From positions 1-64,000 of the forward strand of contig JAGUZQ010000106.1 in assembly GCA_020060765.1 (NCBI GenBank): 64,000 nucleotides of DNA, written 5' to 3'. This document shows, piece by piece, positions 18,213 through 26,780 of the stretch (the stretch's first letter is position 1; each line of letters opens with the position of its first letter). The position numbers were made by a program, and so were the translations under genes. The notes under the pieces were generated by a model. The model was not told where the DNA came from, did no database searches, and was given only the letters and a program-made list of their open reading frames with translations. The DNA is from Planctomycetota bacterium (GTDB lineage: Bacteria > Planctomycetota > SZUA-567).

Positions 18213-20021
18213 TTGCGAAAACATCCTGTTTTGCTACTTTGCGCGTTGTGTTTTTTTCTCGCCGCAACCGGTTTCGGCCCTGCCGCCGAGGGAGGCGCGA
18301 GTAAAAAGCATAAGCCTGTAAAAAAAGGCGTGACGCCTCCGCCTCTGGATAAAGAGGAACCACAAGGCACATCCTTGCTGAAACTTGAAATCGCCGACTT
18401 TAACGGCCCTTGCGCAGGCAGGGTGGAGCTGAGAAATCTCAAGGGAGAAACGCTGGGAGCTTTCGCCGGACTGCACTGGGCGTGGGCGGAAGGGAGTTTC
18501 ATCCTTCGGGTACCGGTCGGCTCGCTAAACGTCAGGGTTACCGGCGGCTCCCGCAAATGCGTCTGGGAAAGCCAATTGAACATGAACAAGGACAAGACCA
18601 CCGAAGCGGTAGCGGCCTTACAGACTTACGGCCAGGTTTACCGGGCAGGCTGGGTGGCCTGCGATCCTTTTCTCCAGGCCGACGCGGGAGCCGGCGGCAG
18701 GAGATATTTTTTCGGCACGCTGAAGGAAATCTCCATCGCCGCGCGCGCCGAAGGAGTGGAAGTCCTGGGACTCGCCCACGCCGACGCTTTGCTGGGGCCG
18801 CAGTCGGTTCCTTTCAGGCAGATGCCGGAAGGAAAAACCGCCCTGGCGCTGGCCTGCGAAGCCGTGACTGGCGGGAACTTCGTTCCGCTGGCGGCGGAAA
18901 AGGTTCAACTGCCTGAAAACGGAGGCACGCTTTACACGTTGGGTGCCACGACTGAGGCCGATACGCCTCCCGACGCAAGCCTGCTGGCGGTCGGCAAGAG
19001 ATTGCAGGATCGGGGCGGGCTGGTTGTGCTTAACCATCCGACCGGTTCGAGCGGGAAAACCGAAAGTGAATTGACCCATGCGGCCGAAAACACGATTTTC
19101 GCGGTGGTCGCGGGGCTGCCTTTCGACGCGGTCGATGTCGGACGGGGCGAAGGCGATCTGGACTTCTGGTTTATTCTGCTGAACCAAGGCTTCCGTGTAA
19201 CCGCCCTGGCGGGAGGCCCGGGACTTGAGGAGAAAAAGTCTCTCGACATTCCGGCGACCGGCTGCTATCTGCGCATACCGTCGGCGAGTCTCAGTCCAGG
19301 CGAGGCTCTGGAAAGCATGAAGCAAGGCCGGGTGGTAGTGTCCAACGGCCCCTTTATCCGGCTGCGGATCGACGAAGCCGATTGCGGCGGAGTGATTTCC
19401 CCCGGCACCGCGGCGCGGGAGATTTTCATCGAAGCCATTTCCTGTTCCGAAACCGGCGACAGCATCGGAAAGGTGGAACTGCTTTATAACGGCGAAGTGC
19501 AAGGGCAATGGAAAGGCGACAATCTCCAAAAATACATGCGCGTTGATCTCAGGAAAAGCCTGCCCCATGTCGGCTGGCTGGCGGCGCGGTATTATTCCGT
19601 TGACAGGCGGCTGTGGGCGCTTACCAATCCGGTTTACGTCAGGGCGGTAAACCTTCCCCGCCCGCAGCCGCTGGCTGCAAGGCTGTCAATTTCGCTGGAA
19701 GACAGCCAGACCGGCAAACCGGTCAACGGAGTAATAGAGGTGCTGGAGGGCGAGACCGCAATCACCACGGTCACGGTTAAGGGATGTGCGGAATTCGCCC
19801 TGCCCCCGACGGCAAAACTGCGCATCAATGCCGAGGGGTATAATCCGCTTAACTGGTCGTATTACCGGGACGGGGAGGCGCGCCAACTGATCGAGGAATG
19901 GGAACAAGCGGGAAAACTGCGGGAAGCCCTGACCGATCCCGAGGCCTATGCCCGCATGAGAAAAATCCTGGCAAAAAGCAGCGCAAGAATCAGATTGCAG
20001 CCGGTATTCCTGCCGGAGTAA
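18213..20021 (+). CDS. Secreted degenerate PHP-type (CehA/McbA-like) metallohydrolase
   Basis: 602 residues from TTG 18213, set by GGAGG 8-12 nt upstream and the signal peptide that follows (LRKHPVLLLCALCFFLAAT); longer frames start without a ribosome binding site. The central part follows secreted PHP proteins of the CehA/McbA type: an Ig-like N-terminus, GQVYRAGWVACDPFLQADAG where active members have GDLHVHTxxSDG, EVLGLAHADAL where they have DVLGLTDHN, and a retained GGLVVLNHPTG. The first two metal motifs have lost their histidines, so hydrolase activity is doubtful. The C-terminal part is beta-sandwich (about 410-570). It faces the periplasm or surface. Confidence 0.65.
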   Translation: MRKHPVLLLCALCFFLAATGFGPAAEGGASKKHKPVKKGVTPPPLDKEEPQGTSLLKLEIADFNGPCAGRVELRNLKGETLGAFAGLHWAWAEGSFILRVPVGSLNVRVTGGSRKCVWESQLNMNKDKTTEAVAALQTYGQVYRAGWVACDPFLQADAGAGGRRYFFGTLKEISIAARAEGVEVLGLAHADALLGPQSVPFRQMPEGKTALALACEAVTGGNFVPLAAEKVQLPENGGTLYTLGATTEADTPPDASLLAVGKRLQDRGGLVVLNHPTGSSGKTESELTHAAENTIFAVVAGLPFDAVDVGRGEGDLDFWFILLNQGFRVTALAGGPGLEEKKSLDIPATGCYLRIPSASLSPGEALESMKQGRVVVSNGPFIRLRIDEADCGGVISPGTAAREIFIEAISCSETGDSIGKVELLYNGEVQGQWKGDNLQKYMRVDLRKSLPHVGWLAARYYSVDRRLWALTNPVYVRAVNLPRPQPLAARLSISLEDSQTGKPVNGVIEVLEGETAITTVTVKGCAEFALPPTAKLRINAEGYNPLNWSYYRDGEARQLIEEWEQAGKLREALTDPEAYARMRKILAKSSARIRLQPVFLPE

Positions 20022-20028
20022 AACCGGT

Positions 20029-22266
20029 TCAATCGCGGTCGTATTCGTCGGTGGAAAACAGGGGCGTCTCCCCTGAATCCTTTTCTTCCTTGCCGACATC
20101 CTCCCCGGCGTCGTAATGTCCCGCCCACAACCACTTGTGTTTTTCGTCGGATTCGGCTTTTACTTCCTGAATACGTTCCTTCTTATCTTCCTTGGGAGCG
20201 GAAACCGCCTGCGCTTTTTCCGGTACAGAGACCACCATTTTCGGTTCCACTGTTTTTTCCGCCTGCGTCAACGCTTGTTTCTCAACTTGCGCTTTTGTCT
20301 GTTTTTCCGCCTGCATCACAGCTTGCTTTTCTGTCTGCTTGGCAAGTTTCTCCTCGGCTTCCGGATTGTTGGCATTGTGAGAGGAAACCGCCGCCGTCGG
20401 CTTGACCACCTCTAGCGCTTTTTTTGCTACATAGGACGAGGTGGCTGTCTTCTTTTCCGGCGCAGGAGCGACTGGCATTGTCGGCATTGTCGGCTGAGTC
20501 ATGACCGGCGCTTCTTTTTTCAGCGGCGGCAGCTTGACCAGCGGCTGCTGGACGGGCTTGCCTGTGTCCTGGGAGGTTGCCAGCAACACGCGACCCGTCT
20601 CTTTTTGCGACTTGCGCGTCGGCTTGACCTCAATCACGCCAGGCACCTCGACCAGCAGGCTGGTCTGGGAAATATCCACCATCCGGGTGTCTTCGTCGGA
20701 CTTCTTGGGCAGGCTGGAATCGCCGCCCTTGCGGATTTTATCCAGTTCGCGGTCGGCGTCCCGGGGCGGATCGGGGAAAATCTTTTTCAGCTTATCGGTC
20801 AGGTCGCGCACGCCGTCGGCATTGTCTGTCGGAGGCGGGGTAATTCCGCGCACGTGGTTGCCGACCGAGTTTTTCTCCCCGGCCAAAGCGCTGTAATCGT
20901 CTGATTTTCTGGGCAGACTATTGAGCAACTTTTTCTGGTCATACTCCTCCGCCTGCTTGCGCAGCCGCTCCTCGACCTTCTTCAACCGCTCCGATTCGAC
21001 CGGCGTATCGGGGATGGGGGCAGGAATCTGTTCCAGCTTGTTTTCCAGCGCCTTGGCCGCCTCGACCTGTCCCGGCTCCGGCTTGTTCTCCTCCTGGAAA
21101 ATCGGCGGAGGCGGAGGCGTTTCGGTTCTGGCGGGAGCCAGCGGCGTCTCTATCGTTTCATCCGGAACAGGCTCGCCGCCCTCGATCAAGGCGCGGTTCT
21201 TGTCCCACCAGATTTGCCACAACGCCGGATTGGGCCCCAGATCCTGCTTAGTGAGCCGGCGCAGACTCGCCAGCGCGGCTTCCGTCTCCGGCTCCGTCAA
21301 TTTGTGCTGCAGGGTAGTGATCAGGAAGCGGATGGCAACCGCAGGGCGCGAACTGGCCATGGCGTTCAAGGTGCAGACCCTGGTCTCGGGATCGGTCTTG
21401 CAGGACTGGATCAGGACGTTGATGCTGTCGGGATGTTTCAACTCTCCTAGCGCGAGGGCGGCGGCGGCGCGCACGGAAGCGGTGCGATCCTTCATCAGGG
21501 TATGCTCCAGATCCTCGCGCGCCTCCATCAACTGCATCTGTCCCAGCGCCCAGGCCGCCTGTTCCCGGTTCTCGGCCACAGGGTCTTCCATCAGTTTCAT
21601 CCGGAGGGATCCCGCCGACTTCAGATCTTTCGCCGCTCCCAGCAGATGGATATAGCCATCCAGGGGATTTACGCCGTCGTTAAGTGACTTGCGCGCCAGT
21701 TCCAGGGAAACGACATCCTTCTGGCGCGCGATGTTTTCCGCTGCCGCGTACCTGACCTTGGCTTCGGAATCGACCAGCATGTGTCGCACCGTTTCAACGC
21801 AGCCCTCGTCGCCCAGCCGCGTCAGCGCCACAACCGCCGCCTCCCGGATTTCTGGCCTGGTGTTTTCCAACGCTTTGCGCAATTGCGGCAACGCGGTCTC
21901 GCCCAGCCGCGACAGGAACATGAACGCAGCGTCCCGCGCCTCTGGACGTTCAGCAGCCAGTTGCTGAATCTGGAGCGAGATCTTGCTGCGCAGGCGGTCT
22001 CGCTTGGTGCGCATCTCGCTCAGCATCAGGCGGATGATGTCATCAGGGACGCCTTCCTCCTTGAGATGAATCATGGCCTTGGTGGAAAGGTCGAAGATGT
22101 TGTCGCTGCTTTTGATCTTCTCCTCCACCAGCGCCTTGTCCAGCCCCGCCTTCAACAGCGAAATGATATCCTGGTTGCTCAGCGCCTCGTCGGAGCCGCC
22201 CTCGTCAGCCGCGAACAGCGAACCTGCCACGACCACAGCCGCCAGAAGCATAACCACTATACGCAT
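20029..22266 (-). CDS. Secreted HEAT-repeat protein with long charged tail
   Basis: 745 residues from the ATG at 22266, preceded by AGGGGA and followed by a signal peptide (MRIVVMLLAAVVVAGSLFA); the longer frame to 22443 would run through the promoter. Residues about 85-360 are HEAT/PBS-type repeats (RPEIREAAVVALTRLGDEG, ASVRAAAALALGEL). The remaining half is low-complexity, rich in Pro, Lys, Glu and Gln, with repeated EKQ units near residue 660. HEAT arrays bind proteins; the tail looks disordered. Its partner and function are unknown. It ends 7 bp from the convergent PHP-like gene. Confidence 0.8.
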   Translation of the reverse strand: MRIVVMLLAAVVVAGSLFAADEGGSDEALSNQDIISLLKAGLDKALVEEKIKSSDNIFDLSTKAMIHLKEEGVPDDIIRLMLSEMRTKRDRLRSKISLQIQQLAAERPEARDAAFMFLSRLGETALPQLRKALENTRPEIREAAVVALTRLGDEGCVETVRHMLVDSEAKVRYAAAENIARQKDVVSLELARKSLNDGVNPLDGYIHLLGAAKDLKSAGSLRMKLMEDPVAENREQAAWALGQMQLMEAREDLEHTLMKDRTASVRAAAALALGELKHPDSINVLIQSCKTDPETRVCTLNAMASSRPAVAIRFLITTLQHKLTEPETEAALASLRRLTKQDLGPNPALWQIWWDKNRALIEGGEPVPDETIETPLAPARTETPPPPPIFQEENKPEPGQVEAAKALENKLEQIPAPIPDTPVESERLKKVEERLRKQAEEYDQKKLLNSLPRKSDDYSALAGEKNSVGNHVRGITPPPTDNADGVRDLTDKLKKIFPDPPRDADRELDKIRKGGDSSLPKKSDEDTRMVDISQTSLLVEVPGVIEVKPTRKSQKETGRVLLATSQDTGKPVQQPLVKLPPLKKEAPVMTQPTMPTMPVAPAPEKKTATSSYVAKKALEVVKPTAAVSSHNANNPEAEEKLAKQTEKQAVMQAEKQTKAQVEKQALTQAEKTVEPKMVVSVPEKAQAVSAPKEDKKERIQEVKAESDEKHKWLWAGHYDAGEDVGKEEKDSGETPLFSTDEYDRD

Positions 22267-22383
22267 ATTTTCCCCTGTCAAAAAACTGGCCGATTCCCGT
22301 CTGCAAAAAAATACAGCCCCCCGCCGCTTCACTCGACCGGAACCCGACCCACCAGCACGAAACTTAACGGAAACACGTATTTT

Positions 22384-22412
22384 ATGATAATGAAATCCCA
22401 GTATGGAGTCAA
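22384..22412 (-). promoter_or_regulatory. Sigma-70-like promoter for the HEAT-repeat gene
   Basis: Minus strand TTGACT (22412-22407), 17-nt spacer, TATCAT (22389-22384). The leader would be about 110 nt. Confidence 0.6.
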
Positions 22413-22507
22413 TTTTTATCGGAATAAATTCCGTGCGAAACACGTTTTTTTTTTACGTTCACCCCGTCGGTTTTTCATGAAAAATAGATTGTCTCCGCAT
22501 AGACTAC

Positions 22508-22536
22508 TTGCATTCCGGTCGTACAAGCAGTATCTT
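22508..22536 (+). promoter_or_regulatory. Candidate promoter for the Ppx/GppA gene
   Basis: TTGCAT (22508-22513), 17-nt spacer, TATCTT (22531-22536), about 27 nt before the ATG's expected leader. Moderate match, found by eye. Confidence 0.45.
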
Positions 22537-22569
22537 TTCGCAATACTCTACTTATCTGGGGACTGAAAT

Positions 22570-24135
22570 ATGGGCAAAAATATGCGTCGCCAGACCTTGC
22601 GCAAGCCGCGGCAACTGGCAGGCATTGATGTAGGCGCGACGTCGATCAGGCTGAAAATCGCGGAACTCTCGCCTGACGGAACGCTGCGCATCCTGGACGA
22701 GCTGATCCACCCCATCTCCATGGCAGGAGACACTTTCCGCTGCGGACACGTGTGCCCGGAAACCCTGCACGCAGTCTGCGAGATATTTGCCAAGTTCTCA
22801 CAGATCCTCAATGATTATGGGGTCAAGGACTGCCGGGCGGTAGCCACCAGCGCCATCCGCGAAGCCAGCAACAAGGAAATGCTGGTCGACCGTATCCGTC
22901 ATGAATCTGGCATAACCCTGCAGGTGCTGGACGCGGTGGAGGAAATCCGTCTCACCTACCAGACCATGATGCCGGCGCTGCGCGGGGTCTTTCCCCCCGA
23001 CAGCCACACCATCCTGCTGGATCTCGGCGGCGGCTCGACTGAAATCATGGTGCTGCAGAACGAGAGCATCGTGTTTGCCGAAACCCGGCGGCTGGGCGCG
23101 GCGCGGCTGTTCCACTCTATCGCCTGCGCCAACTGCGACGACACCCAGTCGCTGCTGGAAAGCGTGGTGCACAACGTCGTGGCCTCAATGGTCGATCTCT
23201 TCCGCGAATATCCGGTCAGCCAATGCGTGGTGGTGAACAACCTGCTGGGTGACGCCCTCGCGCAGATGCAGCAAGCGAGGCTGCTGCCCCAAGGCGGCAC
23301 GGCGCTGCCACCGGAGGAACTGCGAAGGATCGCCCGCGAGACCTCGGGTCACTCGCCGGAGGTGATTGCCAGCCGGTTCAAGATCGGCCCCAGCGACGCG
23401 GAACTGATGCTACCGGCGATGATGATCCTCGACCGGTTCCTGGGCTCCATTAACGTCAGCGAGGTGGCTTTCATGAAAGCAGACCTGCTCGACGGCATTC
23501 TTAACGACTTGGCGCTGGAAGCGGCGGGGAGCAACCCGGTGGAAATGTTCCACAGCCAGATCATTTCCAGCGCCATCAGCGTAGGCGAAAAATTCCATTA
23601 CGGGAAACTTCACTCCGCGCAGGTGGCGAAACTTTCCTGCCTGCTGTTCGACCAGTTGGCCGATTACCTCGACCTCTCCAGCCAGGACAAGTTGCACCTG
23701 CACGTAGCCGCCATTCTTCACGACGTCGGCATGTTTATCAGCGAAAACGCCCACCACAAGCATTCCGCCTACCTGGTGAAATGGTCGGAAATTGTCGGTA
23801 TCTCCGGCCACGAGCGGGACATTATCTCCCAGATCACCAGGTATCACCGCAAAGCCGTGCCGATGCTGCAACATCCGGACTTCCGCGAACTGACCGAAAC
23901 CGACCGGTTACGCGTCACGAAACTGTCGGCCATTCTCCGGATCGCCGACGCGCTGGATCGCAGCCACGCGCAGCAGATCGAAAACATTGCCGTGGAATTC
24001 TCCAGCGACCAGATTTTCCTGAACGCCGAGGCGAGAGGAGACATGGCGGTCGAGCAGGCAGCCTTGAAAATGAAGGGGAAACTCTTCGAGGACATCACCG
24101 GTCATAAATTGCGCTTGCGGAAAAAAAGCGAGTGA
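22570..24135 (+). CDS. ppx: Ppx/GppA exopolyphosphatase with HD domain
   Basis: 521 residues, with GGGGA 8 nt before the ATG. The N-terminal actin-like ATPase fold shows AGIDVGATSIRLKIAEL, AVATSAIREASN and the phosphate loop LLDLGGGSTEIMV. Residues about 310-510 form the C-terminal HD-type domain (LHVAAILHDVGMFISENAHHKHS, then TRYHRK). The family hydrolyses polyphosphate or the pppGpp 5'-phosphate in the cytoplasm. Its size matches long Ppx/GppA proteins. It stands alone, with its own promoter and a large inverted repeat behind it. Which of the two activities dominates cannot be told. Confidence 0.9.
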   Translation: MGKNMRRQTLRKPRQLAGIDVGATSIRLKIAELSPDGTLRILDELIHPISMAGDTFRCGHVCPETLHAVCEIFAKFSQILNDYGVKDCRAVATSAIREASNKEMLVDRIRHESGITLQVLDAVEEIRLTYQTMMPALRGVFPPDSHTILLDLGGGSTEIMVLQNESIVFAETRRLGAARLFHSIACANCDDTQSLLESVVHNVVASMVDLFREYPVSQCVVVNNLLGDALAQMQQARLLPQGGTALPPEELRRIARETSGHSPEVIASRFKIGPSDAELMLPAMMILDRFLGSINVSEVAFMKADLLDGILNDLALEAAGSNPVEMFHSQIISSAISVGEKFHYGKLHSAQVAKLSCLLFDQLADYLDLSSQDKLHLHVAAILHDVGMFISENAHHKHSAYLVKWSEIVGISGHERDIISQITRYHRKAVPMLQHPDFRELTETDRLRVTKLSAILRIADALDRSHAQQIENIAVEFSSDQIFLNAEARGDMAVEQAALKMKGKLFEDITGHKLRLRKKSE

Positions 24136-24173
24136 CAAAACCGAAAAAATGATATACTTGCGGGCAAATAATA

Positions 24174-24318
24174 GGGACTAAGGCTCTAAGGGACTAGGGG
24201 ACTAAGAAAAGCCTCGGCAGGCGCGCTGTCGATAATCGCTGATTGCGAAAACCTTACGACAATCACGGAAATCATCGACCAGTGCCTTAGTCCCCTAGTC
24301 CCTCAGTCCCTTAGTCCC
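24174..24318. repeat. Inverted repeat with 33-bp arms built of GGGACTA units
   Basis: Arm 1 (24174-24206) and arm 2 (24286-24318) match in reverse complement at 30 of 33 positions; the loop is about 79 nt. Each arm is itself made of short direct repeats (GGGACTAAGG, GGGACTAGGGGACTAAG). It fills the gap between the ppx and epimerase genes. It may be a MITE-like element, a transcript-end structure or a protein-binding array. No target-site duplication is obvious. Confidence 0.85.
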
Positions 24319-24369
24319 CCGTTAATTTGTTTTCAAGTCGGACTATTATAAAAGCTTCAGGGAGAATTC

Positions 24370-25311
24370 ATGCCTACAGTCGTTGTCACCGGCGGCGCCG
24401 GTTTTCTGGGCAGCCACCTTTGCGAGCGTTTCCTTAACGAAGGGATGAAGGTTTTCGCCGTCGACAACCTCTGCACCGGCAGGCTCGCGAATATCGAACA
24501 TCTTGGCGCGAACGAAAATTTTCACTTCAGCAAGCAGAACGTCTCCGATCATATCCTGATCCCCGGCGAAGTCGATTACATCCTGCATTTCGCCTCTCCC
24601 GCCAGCCCAATCGACTATTTACAACTGCCGATCCAAACGCTCAAGGTCGGCGCGCTGGGGACGCATAACGTACTGGGGCTGGCAAAGGCCAAGGGCGCGC
24701 GGATACTGCTGGCGTCCACCAGCGAAGTCTACGGCGACCCGCTGGTGCATCCGCAGAAAGAGGATTACTGGGGCAACGTCAACCCCATCGGCCCGCGCGG
24801 CGTCTACGACGAGGCCAAGCGTTTCGCCGAAGCCATCACCATGGCTTACCACCGCACCCACGGCGTGCAGACCCGGATCGTACGCATCTTCAACACCTAC
24901 GGCCCGCGCATGAGAATCAAGGACGGTCGCGCCCTGCCGAACTTTTTCCGCCAGGCGCTGAAAGGCGAGGACGTCACCGTCTACGGCGACGGTTCGCAAA
25001 CACGCAGTTTCTGCTACGTCTCCGACCTGATGGAAGGCATCTACCGCCTGCTGATGAGTAACGAAAGCGATCCAGTCAACATCGGCAATCCCGAGGAAAT
25101 CAGCCTGAAGGACGTGGCTGAGGAGGTGGTCAGGCTGACCGGTTCCAAGAGCAGAATCATTTACGAGCCGCTGCCGGTGGACGATCCGAAAGTCAGGAAA
25201 CCAGACACCACCCGCGCGGAAAAAATCCTCGGCTGGAAAGCGGTCGTCCCGCGCACCGAAGGCCTGAAGAAAACGCTGGATTACTTCAAGCAGGAGTTGG
25301 GGCTGAGTTGA
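24370..25311 (+). CDS. UDP-glucuronate decarboxylase-like (UDP-xylose synthase) SDR enzyme
   Basis: 313 residues, with AGGGAGAA before the ATG. It is an extended short-chain dehydrogenase with the NAD motif [14 protein letters not shown], catalytic Ser/Thr in STSEVYGDP, and Tyr146/Lys150 in VYDEAK. The signature [19 protein letters not shown] and [25 protein letters not shown] are typical of UDP-xylose synthase. The expected reaction is UDP-glucuronate to UDP-xylose plus carbon dioxide, for surface polysaccharide. A dTDP-glucose dehydratase is less likely because of the ASPASP motif. It stands alone after the inverted repeat. Confidence 0.88.
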   Translation: MPTVVVTGGAGFLGSHLCERFLNEGMKVFAVDNLCTGRLANIEHLGANENFHFSKQNVSDHILIPGEVDYILHFASPASPIDYLQLPIQTLKVGALGTHNVLGLAKAKGARILLASTSEVYGDPLVHPQKEDYWGNVNPIGPRGVYDEAKRFAEAITMAYHRTHGVQTRIVRIFNTYGPRMRIKDGRALPNFFRQALKGEDVTVYGDGSQTRSFCYVSDLMEGIYRLLMSNESDPVNIGNPEEISLKDVAEEVVRLTGSKSRIIYEPLPVDDPKVRKPDTTRAEKILGWKAVVPRTEGLKKTLDYFKQELGLS

Positions 25312-25330
25312 AGGCAAAAAGGCAGGTATT

Positions 25331-25789
25331 GTGCAAAAGAGCGGTTCTATTCTTTATCCATTCCTGTTTTGCATTGCCTACCTGTTTTCAATCTGCACAA
25401 CCATGCTGATATGTTTCGTATTTGCAAATAGCATAGTTACCAGAACTATGCTAAGAGGCCATTCCGCAGACCTGATTTTAATAACGCTTGGCGGACTGTC
25501 ATTTCTTGCCGCCTGTTGCGGTTGGTCATATTTCTTCTGCCGCCAGAATTGGCTCACCCGCTGGCACGTTTTTCTCTGCACCGTATTCCTTTCGACATTA
25601 TTGATCTTAGGGTTACAAGTGCATCGCAGCTATCCCACCCTGACCCTGATCCTGCTTTCCTTCGCCATGCTGGGCGCTTTTTTCGGCGGCGAAATCGGCG
25701 ACCGCCGCAAGCGTCTGGACGGAGGTAAACTCATGAAAGCCCTTGACCGCTCCGAACTCGTCCGCACGATACGCGACCGGTTTCCGTAA
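25331..25789 (+). CDS. Small four-helix membrane protein, unknown
   Basis: 152 residues from GTG 25331, 19 bp after the epimerase stop, so possibly co-transcribed. Four hydrophobic helices (FLFCIAYLFSICTTMLICFV, LILITLGGLSFLAACCG, FLCTVFLSTLLILGL, LTLILLSFAMLGAFFGG), then a basic cytoplasmic tail with GDRRKR. No family is recognised. Its codon use is more AT-rich in the first half than that of its neighbours. Confidence 0.65.
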   Translation: MQKSGSILYPFLFCIAYLFSICTTMLICFVFANSIVTRTMLRGHSADLILITLGGLSFLAACCGWSYFFCRQNWLTRWHVFLCTVFLSTLLILGLQVHRSYPTLTLILLSFAMLGAFFGGEIGDRRKRLDGGKLMKALDRSELVRTIRDRFP

Positions 25790-25880
25790 TTTCACCGTAT
25801 CGCAATTTATTGCTGACCGCCGACGGAAAAACAGTTATACTCATGTTGCAATTTTTGCCTGTCCAGACGGAGGACACAGT

Positions 25881-26780
25881 ATGAAACTCGCCAGTCTGAT
25901 CGAACAGCGCCGGGTCTTGTGCGGCGCGCAGGCTTCGGATTATAGCGAAGCGAAAAAAGCGCTGCTGCGGCTGCTGGAGGAAAACGAGGGCATCAAGCCC
26001 GAGCCGCTGCTGGCGGCGCTGGCCGAGCGCGAGCAACTGGCCAGCACCATCGTCGCACCGGGCGTGGCTTTTCCCCACGCACGGGTGGGCGACCTCACTG
26101 ATTTTCATTTGCTTGTGGCGACATTCCCGCAGGGATTTTCCGCGCCCGGAGCCGACGAACCGGTCAGGTTTGTCGTCATGTTCCTGATGCCGGAAGGCGC
26201 GAGCAACCTCTATTTGAAATCGATGAGTGCGATGGCACAGGTCTTGGCGCAACCGGGCGCTCTGGAAAAAATCGTCGCGGCGAAAGACGAAAACGAACTG
26301 ATCGAGTTTTTCGCCGCCACCGGCGTCACTGTGAAGGACGTCGTCACCGCGCAGGACGTCATGGACAAGAATCCCCCCTTCGTCAACCCCTGGAGCACCC
26401 TGCGCGAAGTCGCCGACCTGATGGTGAAAAGCCACTCCTCCTGCCTGCCGGTGGTGAACGACAAAAACGAATACCTCGGCATGGTCGACGCGGCCGATCT
26501 GCTGAAAGTAGGCCTGCCTGACTACCTGCTGTCGATGGGGTCGGTGGCTTTTCTCAGCAACTTCGAGCCGTTCGGGGATTTGCTGAAACAGGAACAGTCG
26601 CTGACCGTCGAGTCGCTGATCCGCGAGGACGGCATTATTTTCATGACCCACACCCCCATGATCGTCGTCGCCAGCAAACTGGTGCGCGAGGGTTGCCGGA
26701 GCGCGCCGGTGCTGGAGGAAAAAAAGCTGGCAGGCATAATATCCACCCTCGACTTCGTGCATAAGGTAGTGCGGGCATGA
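25881..26780 (+). CDS. PTS EIIA-like domain fused to CBS pair
   Basis: 299 residues from ATG 25881, fixed by GGAGG 8-12 nt upstream; an upstream extension to 25743 is rejected. Residues 1-150 match PTS EIIA of the nitrogen/fructose type, with the phosphorylatable His in VAFPHARVG. Residues about 155-295 form two CBS motifs (TAQDVMDKNPPFVNPWSTL, SCLPVVNDKNEYLGMVDAADL). EIIA domains receive phosphate from HPr; CBS pairs bind adenyl nucleotides. The stop overlaps the permease start by four bases (ATGA), so the pair is translationally coupled and probably regulates that transporter. Confidence 0.85.
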   Translation: MKLASLIEQRRVLCGAQASDYSEAKKALLRLLEENEGIKPEPLLAALAEREQLASTIVAPGVAFPHARVGDLTDFHLLVATFPQGFSAPGADEPVRFVVMFLMPEGASNLYLKSMSAMAQVLAQPGALEKIVAAKDENELIEFFAATGVTVKDVVTAQDVMDKNPPFVNPWSTLREVADLMVKSHSSCLPVVNDKNEYLGMVDAADLLKVGLPDYLLSMGSVAFLSNFEPFGDLLKQEQSLTVESLIREDGIIFMTHTPMIVVASKLVREGCRSAPVLEEKKLAGIISTLDFVHKVVRA

